Below, one piece after another: positions 15,060 to 29,332 of a DNA stretch of 40,056 nt. Position 1 is the first letter of the stretch, and every line of letters starts with the position of its first letter. The notes below the pieces were generated by a model, which made no database searches, was not told the origin of the DNA, and saw only the letters and a list, made by a program, of their open reading frames with translations. The DNA is taken from assembly GCA_012513795.1 (NCBI GenBank), contig JAAZBN010000039.1, forward strand, positions 1-40,056. Direction: 5' to 3'. The stretch is from Bacteroidales bacterium. Its GTDB lineage: Bacteria; Bacteroidota; Bacteroidia; Bacteroidales; VadinHA17. A program made the translations under genes and the position numbers.

Positions 15060-16784
15060 ATGAAAAAGTCTTTTATAGTTATGCTTCTTATCCTGACTTC
15101 CTGTTCAGGAGAAATGATTAAACAGGAAAGAACTTATTGCAATCCACTGAACCTCAACTACCGGTTTCAGTACACTGACAGCGTATCATACCGTGAAGCA
15201 GCCGACCCGGCAATGATACGGTTCAAGGATAAACACATTCTCTTTGTTTCCCACAGCGGAGGGTACTGGTATTCTGATGACCTGCATGAATGGACCTACC
15301 TGCCGGTCAGCTCGCTGCCGATAGAAGACTATGCCCCCGATGCAATAGCAATCAATGATACAGTCTGGTTTGCCGCCTCTTCAGCAGAGAGGAAGCCATT
15401 TTATTATACCACAGATCCATTCAGTGATAGCTGGCAACCCCTGAATGACACACTTCCATTTGCCGTTTGGGATCCCCATTTTTTTGTTGATGATGACGGA
15501 CAGAGATATTTGTACTGGGGCTGTTCCAACCAAATGCCTATATATGGAGTGAAGCTAAACTCAAAAATGAATGCAGTTACTGAGCCGGCGGTCCTTATTG
15601 ATCACAATCCCGCAAGCTACGGATGGGAGGTACCGGGCGAATTCAATGAACTGACAAGTAACGGATGGAATGAAGGGGCATGGATGACCAGGTACAACAA
15701 CAGGTATTACCTCCAGTATGCTGCCCCGGGGACGGAATACAGGACTTATGCTGACGGTGTTTATACTGCGGATTCGCCCCTGGGGCCGTTTGAATATGAA
15801 ACATACAGCCCCTTCTCCTATAAACCGGGAGGTTTTGCAGGCGGGGCCGGACACGGCTCGACGTTTCAGGACAAATACGGCAATTACTGGCATATAGCAA
15901 CCATGTCTATATCAATACGTCATATGTTCGAACGACGCCTCGGGCTGTTCCCGGCAGCATTCGACAAGGACGGTGTACTACGGACTTTTACTGCTTTCGG
16001 TGATTATCCGGCAATTGTACCTGACCGGAAATTCGACTTTGAAAAAGAGAGCACCTTTAAGGGGTGGATGCTTCTTTCATATAGAAAGAATGCAGATGCG
16101 TCATCGGCAGTTGATGGTTTCCCTGTCAGCAATGCCTTTGATGAGGATATAAGGACATGGTGGTCAGCTGCCAGCGGCGACAGCGGGGAATGGCTCAGCG
16201 TGGAACTGGATAAGGCTTCCACAGTATATGCTGTTCAGGTCAATTTTGCGGATTACCTTTCAACACTCAAGCCTGACAGCAAGGAAATCTTCTACCGGTA
16301 CAGGATTCTGGCATCACAGGACGGGAAATCATGGGATGTCATTGCAGATAAAAGCAACAACACTGCGGATGCATGCCATGATTATATTCAGCTGGAGAAC
16401 CCGGTCCAGGCCAGATTCATCAGGATTGAAAATGTCAGTGTACCTGATGGCCGGTTCTCTCTTTATGACGTGAGAATCTTCGGAACCAGGGAGGGAAACA
16501 CTCCCGCAGAAGTGAGCACATTCACTGTTTCCCGCAACGAAAATGACACCAGAAGGGCCTTTGTGGAGTGGCCGGCAGATGACAAGGCAACAGGCTATAT
16601 AGTAAACTATGGCACAGACCCCAAAAAACTATATACCTCCGTAATGGTTTACGATGCCGGTTCGCTGATGCTCACTGGCCTGAACAGGGATGTGACATAT
16701 TACTTCAGCGTTGATGCCTTCAACGAATCAGGAATTACAAAAGGTACTGCAATCGTGCCAGACGACCTGCCGGATACCAGGTGA
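15060..16784 (+). CDS. GH43 lipoprotein with discoidin and FN3 domains
   Basis: This 574-residue lipoprotein (LILTSC, Cys15) has an N-terminal five-bladed GH43 domain (about 25-325), an F5/8 type C (discoidin) domain (about 335-475) and an FN3 domain (about 483-565). GH43 catalytic residues are in place: base Asp49 in READPAMIRF, pKa-modulating Asp138 in WDPHFFVDDDG, and acid Glu205 in NEGAWM. GH43 enzymes are inverting arabinofuranosidases, xylosidases or arabinanases; this multidomain form could bind carbohydrate through the discoidin domain, but its subfamily and substrate are not clear. It is the only rightward gene within the left arm of the locus. It faces the GH51 gene divergently and converges on the next GH43 with only 3 bp between stops, leaving no room for a terminator. 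Confidence 0.92.
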   Translation: MKKSFIVMLLILTSCSGEMIKQERTYCNPLNLNYRFQYTDSVSYREAADPAMIRFKDKHILFVSHSGGYWYSDDLHEWTYLPVSSLPIEDYAPDAIAINDTVWFAASSAERKPFYYTTDPFSDSWQPLNDTLPFAVWDPHFFVDDDGQRYLYWGCSNQMPIYGVKLNSKMNAVTEPAVLIDHNPASYGWEVPGEFNELTSNGWNEGAWMTRYNNRYYLQYAAPGTEYRTYADGVYTADSPLGPFEYETYSPFSYKPGGFAGGAGHGSTFQDKYGNYWHIATMSISIRHMFERRLGLFPAAFDKDGVLRTFTAFGDYPAIVPDRKFDFEKESTFKGWMLLSYRKNADASSAVDGFPVSNAFDEDIRTWWSAASGDSGEWLSVELDKASTVYAVQVNFADYLSTLKPDSKEIFYRYRILASQDGKSWDVIADKSNNTADACHDYIQLENPVQARFIRIENVSVPDGRFSLYDVRIFGTREGNTPAEVSTFTVSRNENDTRRAFVEWPADDKATGYIVNYGTDPKKLYTSVMVYDAGSLMLTGLNRDVTYYFSVDAFNESGITKGTAIVPDDLPDTR

Positions 16785-16787
16785 CTC

Positions 16788-18119
16788 TTACCTGAACTGA
16801 ATCCAGTCAATATTGACGGGATTTCCCTCTTTAAGTACAACAAAGAGATTATGGATCCCCTTCTTGTACTTTGACACTTTTGCATCAACGGTACTCAGGG
16901 CCGCAGTCGCGGGAATTTTTATCTCCGCCAGGAGGAGACCGTCAGGGTTATCGAGCCGGATCTGGATAACTCCTCCTGCTGCCGAGGCGGCATTGACCCG
17001 CACTGATCTAAGCTTTTTCTTCCCGAAGTCAACTGTATTGTATGAGATCCAGCTGTCTTGTCCGCTCAATGTTGCATACCATCCGCTGAAGGTATTGATG
17101 GTATCAATGAGTTCCACCGATACACCCGATGGACTGATCTGACTGTAACGATCAATCTCAATCATGTCAGAAGCGCCTGTTATTCCCACTCCACGGTTAG
17201 TGGGAATAACTTTCCTGATTGTACCGTCTTCATTGAAGAAGAGGCTGTCAATGCAGACAGACCTGTTCTTGTCAAACTTCGGCGAATAGGCACTGTTATG
17301 ATAGAAGAGATACCACTGGTCATTGTATTCAACCAGGGAGTGATGATTGGTCCAGGTGCCCATGGGGGTCTCGTCCATGATAACCCCGGTCACCTTAAAC
17401 GGCCCGAGAGGATTGTCACCCATGGCATATTCAAGCCGTTCAGTTTCTTTTTCCACGTGTGGATAGGTCATGTAATAGATGCCATTCCTCTCGAAGAAGA
17501 AGGGTCCCTCAACCAGTCCTTTAGTCGGCAGATCTCCTATAACCACCGGATCAGACTCGAGTTCAGTCATGTTGTCTTTCAGTTTGGCGGCAAAGATTCT
17601 CCCCATCGAATAATAGAGATACGCCTGGCCATCCCTGTCAATGAACACGCTGGGGTCAATGCCCCTTGCCTTTGCAATAGGTTCAGGCAGTGGAGTGTAG
17701 GGCCCTTCGGGATTATCCGCTATGGCGACACCGATTCCGAATCCCCGGCCGGTCTTCAGGTTGGCAGGGAAGTAGAAATAGTATTTCCCGTTTCTTTCGA
17801 TGCAGTCAGGCGCCCACATGCTGAACGATGTGGGATTGACCCAGTCAACTTTCTCCTGGCTTACAATGACGCCATGGTCGGTCCAGTCAGTCAGGTTTGA
17901 CGATGAGAAGACATGGTAATCTGCCATGCAGAACCAGTCCTTGCGTGGAAAACTCTCCGGAGCAGGTATGTCATGTGAAGGGAAAAGGTACATCTTACCG
18001 TTGAAAACCCTGGCTGTCGGATCAGCAGTGAACTGGTCCCTGATGACAGGGTTTTGCGAGTAGGCACAGGTGGCTGCCAGTACGGCAGCGGCAACCATAA
18101 TTGATCTTAAGTATCTCAT
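16788..18119 (-). CDS. GH43 glycosidase with C-terminal CBM6-like domain
   Basis: This 443-residue secreted enzyme has a signal peptide (to about SQNP, residues 21-24), a GH43 five-bladed propeller (about 25-310) and a C-terminal CBM6-like beta-sandwich (about 315-443, ending NIDWIQFR). Expected catalytic residues are Asp33 in TADPTARVFNGK, Asp155 in GIDPSVFIDRDG and Glu204 in LVEGPFFFERNG. WAPDCIERNGKYYFYFP is typical of the branch containing beta-xylosidases and alpha-L-arabinofuranosidases, so action on arabinoxylan or arabinan oligosaccharides is likely but not resolved. It is preceded by a GH9 gene 44 bp upstream on the same strand, apparently in one operon with the esterase genes. Its stop is 3 bp from the stop of the convergent GH43 gene. 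Confidence 0.93.
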   Translation of the reverse strand: MRYLRSIMVAAAVLAATCAYSQNPVIRDQFTADPTARVFNGKMYLFPSHDIPAPESFPRKDWFCMADYHVFSSSNLTDWTDHGVIVSQEKVDWVNPTSFSMWAPDCIERNGKYYFYFPANLKTGRGFGIGVAIADNPEGPYTPLPEPIAKARGIDPSVFIDRDGQAYLYYSMGRIFAAKLKDNMTELESDPVVIGDLPTKGLVEGPFFFERNGIYYMTYPHVEKETERLEYAMGDNPLGPFKVTGVIMDETPMGTWTNHHSLVEYNDQWYLFYHNSAYSPKFDKNRSVCIDSLFFNEDGTIRKVIPTNRGVGITGASDMIEIDRYSQISPSGVSVELIDTINTFSGWYATLSGQDSWISYNTVDFGKKKLRSVRVNAASAAGGVIQIRLDNPDGLLLAEIKIPATAALSTVDAKVSKYKKGIHNLFVVLKEGNPVNIDWIQFR

Positions 18120-18163
18120 TGTATTTCTGTTTAATTCAGTTATCAGATTCCCTTCCGGGGATA

Positions 18164-20734
18164 TTATTCATTTGCTATCTCTCCTGCAGCTTTTGCAAGG
18201 AAGATGTAGTCGGCGCTGCCGGCCATTGTAACTTCATTCTCACCCCAGAGAAATGGCCAGTCATCCTTATTCTCCAGGTAATCAGGTCTGAGAAGGATAA
18301 GTCCGGGGACAATGCCTCCGGCAATTATGGAGAAATCAGCCCTGTTGTTGCCGTAGGCAACTTTCTTCGACCGGGTACCTACTGCCTCAACAAACGATAT
18401 ATTTGAATAGGGATGGCAACCCAGGACATAGTTCATGCCCCGAAGCACATATTCCTTATTCATTATATCCGGGAATGCTTTATAGGCATAGTAGTTTGCA
18501 ATTGCCCAGGCGACAACCGAACTGGTGCCTCCCCATGACCCGAGGGTTATCGGCACTGCATAGGGATTCTGTTTGTCAATTTCGTCAAGTGATTCCCGGT
18601 ATTTGACCACATAGCCTTTCAGTTTGGTTCTATAAGCATCATCCATATATGGCAGAGCCTTCAGGGCCGGAAGAAGCTCCATTCCTGCAAAGGCTCCCTG
18701 GAACATCATGCTGCGGCCACCCTGTGGAGGTTCAAGGGTAGTCCAGATCTGGCTGAGGAACCTGTCAGCATATTTCTTCCCGCCGGTAGTGACATAAAGC
18801 TGCAGTGCAGCATCAAGCTGAGCACCTTTGCCCATCATTGACCACATCATCATCCCGGGATCGTTGCCGGTCTTGTTTTCAGCCAGTCCGTCAGCTTCTT
18901 CGACGAGTCGTTTTGCAATGGCCAGGCTTCTCTCTGCAAGATCATTGTTGAACCCTCTCAGGGCGCGACTGGCAGCTGCCAGGGTGGCTGCAGTGGAATA
19001 ATCAAGAAAAGGCTGACGTGTTGTGAAGGCCCAGCGGTCATCAGGGGTGCCGCTTGACCTGCCGTCAGTTTCGTAAGGCTTCAGGGCCGGGTTGTAAGGA
19101 AGATTGTCTGTTTCGGTCATCGCATCACCCAGGTGGTGATACTGATGCATTGTGGGAACTATGATTCCCATTACAGGGTGGCCGATGTTTTCACACTGTG
19201 CAACCAGGTTCAGTGTGCCATGCTCAATCTGCTGCAGGATATCAGGTTTCCCGTCAGGACGATGGATATCAACGTATCTTGTTTTCTGGTCGATGAAGGT
19301 CTGATCCCTGTCAGGCCTGAATTCTTCCCATGCTTCAACAAACCTCGAGATGACGCTATTGTGTGAACCGGTCTGAATGTCAAAATCACCGGCATCGAAC
19401 CATCCGCCGACAGCCATATTAGGAATTCGTTCAAGGGGTTTGAACTTCGTATCTGTGGTGTCACCCATCCTGTAACCGTCGAAATGCTGATGATTCAGTG
19501 GTGCCTGCAGACAGTCATCAAGGAAGGGAGCTCCGTGCCAGATACGGTAGGCTTCATTAACCGTCATGTGATCCATCTGTACAGGGAACCAGACATCAAG
19601 AGTGGGATGCCATACATCGTCATATACCTCAGGTGAGATAACGAACGGATTCGTTTTATAATCACCGTAAGAGATGTAATAAATACCTGGTTCACTGACT
19701 GAGGAGAAATCAAACCTGGCATAGTTATATCTCAGATATTTACCCCACACTTCTACAGGGCCGCTGAATTTCTCCACTGACCTGCCATCTGCCGTGACCT
19801 GGAAAACCTGTGCCGTTTTCACAGGTGTGTCATTTATATCCAGTTCTATAACTGCAACTTTTTCCTGTGAGGGGACATAGCCTGCCTGCGAGAAACCTAT
19901 GACCGGTTCCCTGGTCCAGCCCGGAACGGCATTCACTTCAAGGTGCCATGTCAGCACATTTCCTGTTTTATTTGCCGGCAGCAGACTGCGCACAATGAAC
20001 CATCCGTTCTGTGCGAGGTTCCGACCGTCAAATAGCATCAGGTCGGTATCTATACCTTTGATTATCACCATCCTGGCGGGATCATCAGGCGCCAGTGTCA
20101 GGGTTTTGCCTGTTGCAAGTGGCAGGGGTATAATGAATTCACCCAGACCCCTGTCATCGAATGTGGTATGACCGGCGAACTGGGGAATCTTTTTATCTGC
20201 AGATTCGATTTTTGTACTGCCGGAAGGGTATCTCGGGAAATTGCCGGGTTTGCCATCAGCTATATAGGTTCTTTCAAAGTATGCTGAAGGCAGGAATTCA
20301 AGGTTGAATCCTGCTTTTCCCTCGAGTTCCGGCGGCAGGGGTTTGTCAAGGTAAACGATAATCTCCACACCATTCTCCCTGGCAGTAACACTGATCCTGG
20401 AATTGAAATTGTAGTCCTTGTATCTCAGTTCAGCAGTAATTGTTTTACCGTCTTCATCAACTTTGCGGCTGATTACCGATGGAATCAGGTCCCACTGTTC
20501 CGGGGTGTTCTGAAGCCTTATCGCACCACCTGTTGAAGTTCTTGTTCCGTGGTGAATTATCTCAATTCCTGCAGTCTTTTCATCAAAGAACATTCCTGTG
20601 AACTGATTGCTGTAAACCAGGATGTTCACTCCTGGTGTTTCAAAATATCCCTGGTCATTAAGCCGAAGGAGCTGCCCGTTAAGAATGACGGTGCCAAAAA
20701 AAAACCCTAAGAAGGGAACCATGAATTTCATCAT
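18164..20734 (-). CDS. GH9-family hydrolase with long conserved N-terminal module
   Basis: This is an 856-residue secreted protein. The start is placed at the ATG-ATG pair at 20734 because MMKFMVPFLGFFFGTVILNGQ is a good signal peptide; a frame extension to 20776 adds only 14 polar residues. Domains: an unrecognised N-terminal module (about 22-270), a cellulase-type N-terminal Ig domain (about 276-368, starting IGFSQAGYVPSQEKVAVIEL) and a GH9 (alpha/alpha)6 catalytic domain (about 376-856). GH9 Asp residues are in GGWFDAGDFD (Asp447, Asp450) and the acid Glu834 in WGENEVTMAG. The family signature that usually ends PHHR reads GNNRADFS here, so one conserved His is absent. GH9 enzymes are mostly inverting endo-glucanases; the arabinose-oriented neighbours make the substrate open. 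A paralogue lies at 35886-38417. Confidence 0.92.
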   Translation of the reverse strand: MMKFMVPFLGFFFGTVILNGQLLRLNDQGYFETPGVNILVYSNQFTGMFFDEKTAGIEIIHHGTRTSTGGAIRLQNTPEQWDLIPSVISRKVDEDGKTITAELRYKDYNFNSRISVTARENGVEIIVYLDKPLPPELEGKAGFNLEFLPSAYFERTYIADGKPGNFPRYPSGSTKIESADKKIPQFAGHTTFDDRGLGEFIIPLPLATGKTLTLAPDDPARMVIIKGIDTDLMLFDGRNLAQNGWFIVRSLLPANKTGNVLTWHLEVNAVPGWTREPVIGFSQAGYVPSQEKVAVIELDINDTPVKTAQVFQVTADGRSVEKFSGPVEVWGKYLRYNYARFDFSSVSEPGIYYISYGDYKTNPFVISPEVYDDVWHPTLDVWFPVQMDHMTVNEAYRIWHGAPFLDDCLQAPLNHQHFDGYRMGDTTDTKFKPLERIPNMAVGGWFDAGDFDIQTGSHNSVISRFVEAWEEFRPDRDQTFIDQKTRYVDIHRPDGKPDILQQIEHGTLNLVAQCENIGHPVMGIIVPTMHQYHHLGDAMTETDNLPYNPALKPYETDGRSSGTPDDRWAFTTRQPFLDYSTAATLAAASRALRGFNNDLAERSLAIAKRLVEEADGLAENKTGNDPGMMMWSMMGKGAQLDAALQLYVTTGGKKYADRFLSQIWTTLEPPQGGRSMMFQGAFAGMELLPALKALPYMDDAYRTKLKGYVVKYRESLDEIDKQNPYAVPITLGSWGGTSSVVAWAIANYYAYKAFPDIMNKEYVLRGMNYVLGCHPYSNISFVEAVGTRSKKVAYGNNRADFSIIAGGIVPGLILLRPDYLENKDDWPFLWGENEVTMAGSADYIFLAKAAGEIANE

Positions 20735-20797
20735 TTTTCCGCGGGGTATCCTGTGGTTTATGTAAGTGCTTCTCACTGGTAGGGTATCTGGTTGGGT

Positions 20798-22372
20798 TTA
20801 TTTATTTTCAGTTCTCTCATTGGTTATATGGAACCAGTCGAAATCAACATATCCGCCAGGCTCCCGGGTGGCATAATTGAACAGCCCGAAGCGATATCCC
20901 ATGAAATGAGGCATGGAGTATTCCATTTTCAGTTGATTACCAATGGGTTTCCATGTCTTCCCATCAAGGCTGTAATAGAAGTATCCAATATCCCTCCGGT
21001 CAGTGAAATCACATTCTGCCTTAAGATAAACCTTTTTCCGTGATAACGGAACACTTTCCACTTCATCAGGGCTGCCCGACTGAGCATTGATCATGACAAC
21101 CGATCTGATTCCTTTGGTGTATTTTACACCCACAATCCCATACTTTTTTTGCAGGAGTGCCAATCCTGCAAAATCACCTTCCTTCATATGCGAAACATCA
21201 ATCAGGGTTGATCCGGAGCATTCAGGACCGACAGTGCGTTGTGTAAGGGTATTCCTGGCCTGGGTGAACAGAGTGTCTGTTCTTCCGGTAGTCAGCCTTA
21301 GATATCCTTTTCTCCGGGTTACTGACCATAGTGTGTTGTCAGGATTATGGTTCCACTGCCAGACAAGCGGAAGCGGGGGGGCACTTTTCTTTCGCTTGAA
21401 TTCATCCGATGTCACGATCCCGGGTATGAGTCCTTTGGCTTGCGGAAGATCCAGAACTTCCGGAACCTTGCCGTCAGTTCCGATGACCGGCCATCCGTTC
21501 TCCCAAGTCATGGGGACAATGTAAGGTATCCGGCCTAAGGATCCGTAATCCCTGAAAAGGTAAGCATACCATCTGCCGTCAGGGGTATTGATAATCCCTC
21601 CCTGGGCTACGCCGAGATCCTGGAAAACAAGCTTCCCTTCCCACGGTCCGGTCAGTCTGTCAGCCCTGTGGACAACTACAGTACGCATCCCCCCACGGGG
21701 CCAGGTTATATTGAACAGGTAATATTTGCCATTCATCCTGAACAGCTGCGAACCTTCTCCCAGTCCGCTGTCAGGCCCCGATGGCGCACTGGCATCTTCA
21801 ATAATAACCTGGTTTATGCCTCCGGGCCTGATGCCTGACAGATCAGCATTAAGCTCCACGAGGGTAAGCTTTTTATTACCATATATGAGGTAAACACGAC
21901 CGTCATCATCAAATACAAGGGTATGATCATGAAAACTGGGGCTGAATGCTATCTCCTTCCATGGACCCTTCTCTATATCCCTCGTTGACCAGATATATGT
22001 TTTATTGGTTGTTGATGAGAAGGTTGACACATAGAAGGTTTCATTTTGATACCTTATACAGCTTGCCCATGATCCTCTGCCGTAGGCATTTTTTCCGTCA
22101 ATGAGGTTCAGCTGGTCATTATCTCCGAGGGTGCAGTAGGCATAATTGACTATTTCCCAGTTAATAAGATCTTCAGACTTCATGATCGGAACGCCGGGAG
22201 ACATGTGCATGGTTGTGCTGCTCATATAATATGTGTCACCGACACGTATCATTGACATATCAGGCACGTCAGCCCATATTACCGGATTCCGGGCCGGATT
22301 ATTCTGAGCGGCAGCTGTAATACAAAGATGGGCATTGATAAGTATCACGAGTATGAATTGGTATCTATTCAT
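20798..22372 (-). CDS. GH43 (subfamily 12-like) alpha-L-arabinofuranosidase
   Basis: This 524-residue enzyme has a signal peptide (to about AAAQ, 20-23), a GH43 propeller (about 28-310) and a C-terminal GH43-associated beta-sandwich (about 330-520, ending YVDFDWFHI). NPVIWADVPDMSMIRVGDTY, SSTTMHMSPGVPIMKS and the C-terminal module are characteristic of the arabinofuranosidase branch often labelled GH43_12. Catalytic residues are most likely Asp38, Asp149 in FHDHTLVFDDDG and Glu206 in LGEGSQLF. It should remove arabinofuranosyl side groups from arabinoxylan or arabinan fragments. The GH9 gene starts 63 bp after its stop and a CE6 gene ends 82 bp before its start, all leftward. A minus-strand TATATTTG followed by C (22434-22441) in the upstream gap could be an internal -7 element, without a visible -33 box. 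Confidence 0.93.
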   Translation of the reverse strand: MNRYQFILVILINAHLCITAAAQNNPARNPVIWADVPDMSMIRVGDTYYMSSTTMHMSPGVPIMKSEDLINWEIVNYAYCTLGDNDQLNLIDGKNAYGRGSWASCIRYQNETFYVSTFSSTTNKTYIWSTRDIEKGPWKEIAFSPSFHDHTLVFDDDGRVYLIYGNKKLTLVELNADLSGIRPGGINQVIIEDASAPSGPDSGLGEGSQLFRMNGKYYLFNITWPRGGMRTVVVHRADRLTGPWEGKLVFQDLGVAQGGIINTPDGRWYAYLFRDYGSLGRIPYIVPMTWENGWPVIGTDGKVPEVLDLPQAKGLIPGIVTSDEFKRKKSAPPLPLVWQWNHNPDNTLWSVTRRKGYLRLTTGRTDTLFTQARNTLTQRTVGPECSGSTLIDVSHMKEGDFAGLALLQKKYGIVGVKYTKGIRSVVMINAQSGSPDEVESVPLSRKKVYLKAECDFTDRRDIGYFYYSLDGKTWKPIGNQLKMEYSMPHFMGYRFGLFNYATREPGGYVDFDWFHITNERTENK

Positions 22373-22433
22373 AGCCCTCCTTCCATGGTAAAGTCTTTTC
22401 AGTCTTCATGAACTGTCTGGTCTCCCTGAAAGG

Positions 22434-22448
22434 CAAATATAATATTTG
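22434..22448 (-). promoter_or_regulatory. Possible internal promoter element with inverted repeat
   Basis: CAAATAT-A-ATATTTG is a 7-bp inverted repeat with a 1-nt centre. Read on the minus strand its right part gives TATATTTG followed by C, a good -7 element 62 nt before the GH43 start at 22372. No TTTG box is seen 19 bp further upstream, so this is tentative. Confidence 0.3.
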
Positions 22449-22454
22449 GCGTGA

Positions 22455-23303
22455 TTATGGCTCCGATATATTATACCCAAGCAGATCAAGCATCCTGGCA
22501 GCATACCTTCTTCCGAGCATCCGATAGCCTTCGGAGGTGAAATGCAGGTGATCGGGTGTTCCGGGGCAACCCTCCGAGGATATCACGTATGAATTTGGTA
22601 TTTCCTGCGGCAGTGTGGCAATAATAGTGTTCATGCCCGCGCATATTCCTCCTTCGGCAGCGCTTACCATTTCACCGGCAAGAAGAGGCACCTTTTCAGG
22701 TTGCAGATCAAGGTCCTTCAACAGGTTGTCATAGACGAGGCGGACTTTACCGGGCCATGTGGTATCGCCATTATCTGACTCACCCTGATGCATCAGTATA
22801 CCCTTTATGACGCCATCCTTCCGGGCCAGATTTGCCATCTCTACCAGACGTGCATAGGGATTACCCTCGTAGGAATTGATCATAGGGATCATCCATCCCG
22901 GTGCAGTTGAGACATATTCCTTGTAATTATCCTTATCAAACAGCTGTATTTTGCAACCACCTATAGAAACATTTATAATCCCCACCCTGATATGCTCAGG
23001 GAGGTTTTCAACCATGGTCCTGCCGAAATAATCGGCAGGTGACAGTCCGGTTCTGCATCTGCAAAGCGGCGGGATAGCCGGATACCAGCCACCCTTGACT
23101 CTTCCGAGGTTCGGGCAGTCAAGGGTTGCCATCACCATGAACCTGCTGTCTACAGTTGTGTCCTGCGGCTCAATCCTGGCAGCTCCTTCCATGTTTGACT
23201 GGCCGAAGCACAGGTAGATGTGGAAATCCTGATCCTGCGCAACGACCCCTGAACCTGACAGGAAGACAGTGACAATTACTATAAAAAATAGTCTTAGTTT
23301 CAT
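22455..23303 (-). CDS. CE6-type SGNH carbohydrate acetylesterase
   Basis: This 282-residue esterase belongs to the sialate O-acetylesterase/CE6 group, which removes acetyl groups from xylan and other glycans. A signal peptide (to about VVAQD, 20-24) sends it to the periplasm. The SGNH-type motifs are clear: nucleophile Ser36 in CFGQSNMEG, the block NVSIGG (111-116), HQGESD (172-177) and the Asp-x-x-His of DHLHFTSEGYR (Asp251, His254). Length is normal for a single-domain CE6. It lies between a CE1 esterase gene upstream and the GH43 arabinofuranosidase gene downstream in the leftward cluster. Acetylxylan is the usual substrate of CE6, but acetylated pectic side chains are possible given the other enzymes. 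Confidence 0.9.
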   Translation of the reverse strand: MKLRLFFIVIVTVFLSGSGVVAQDQDFHIYLCFGQSNMEGAARIEPQDTTVDSRFMVMATLDCPNLGRVKGGWYPAIPPLCRCRTGLSPADYFGRTMVENLPEHIRVGIINVSIGGCKIQLFDKDNYKEYVSTAPGWMIPMINSYEGNPYARLVEMANLARKDGVIKGILMHQGESDNGDTTWPGKVRLVYDNLLKDLDLQPEKVPLLAGEMVSAAEGGICAGMNTIIATLPQEIPNSYVISSEGCPGTPDHLHFTSEGYRMLGRRYAARMLDLLGYNISEP

Positions 23304-23356
23304 TTTTTATATGGATAATGCGTGTTACCACTAAAGTTGATATATAATTTGTCTCA

Positions 23357-27771
<4,415 letters not shown>

Positions 27772-27826
27772 TTAACTTTATGAAATTCCTGTACTATCAT
27801 CAATCAACTGCTAACCAACCTGGTCT

Positions 27827-29224
<1,398 letters not shown>

Positions 29225-29275
29225 TTAAAAGTCGACCACAAAAGAGTTAAAAAAGCATAATTTCAGGGTACGGCA

Positions 29276-29315
29276 TACCGGTAAGGGTCACGGCGCTACC
29301 GGATGCCATGACCCT
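29276..29315 (-). terminator. Possible hairpin after the HTCS gene
   Basis: AGGGTCA (29284-29290) pairs with TGACCCT (29309-29315), and GGC/GCC inside extends the stem past one mismatch, leaving a 10-nt loop. A palindrome TACCGGTA (29276-29283) follows on the minus strand. It lies 18 bp after the HTCS stop. No T run follows closely; the nearest (CTTTTTT on the minus strand) is about 30 nt further. Apart from this hairpin, the 300-bp gap 29033-29332 shows only AT-rich sequence that probably contains the esterase operon promoter. Confidence 0.4.
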
Positions 29316-29332
29316 GATGCGGATTGAAATAC

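Noticed and set aside
17058-17900. 280-residue open frame on the plus strand opposite the GH43/CBM6 gene
   Set aside because: The opposite strand encodes an intact GH43 with all catalytic motifs; the plus-strand translation shows no family motif or ribosome site.
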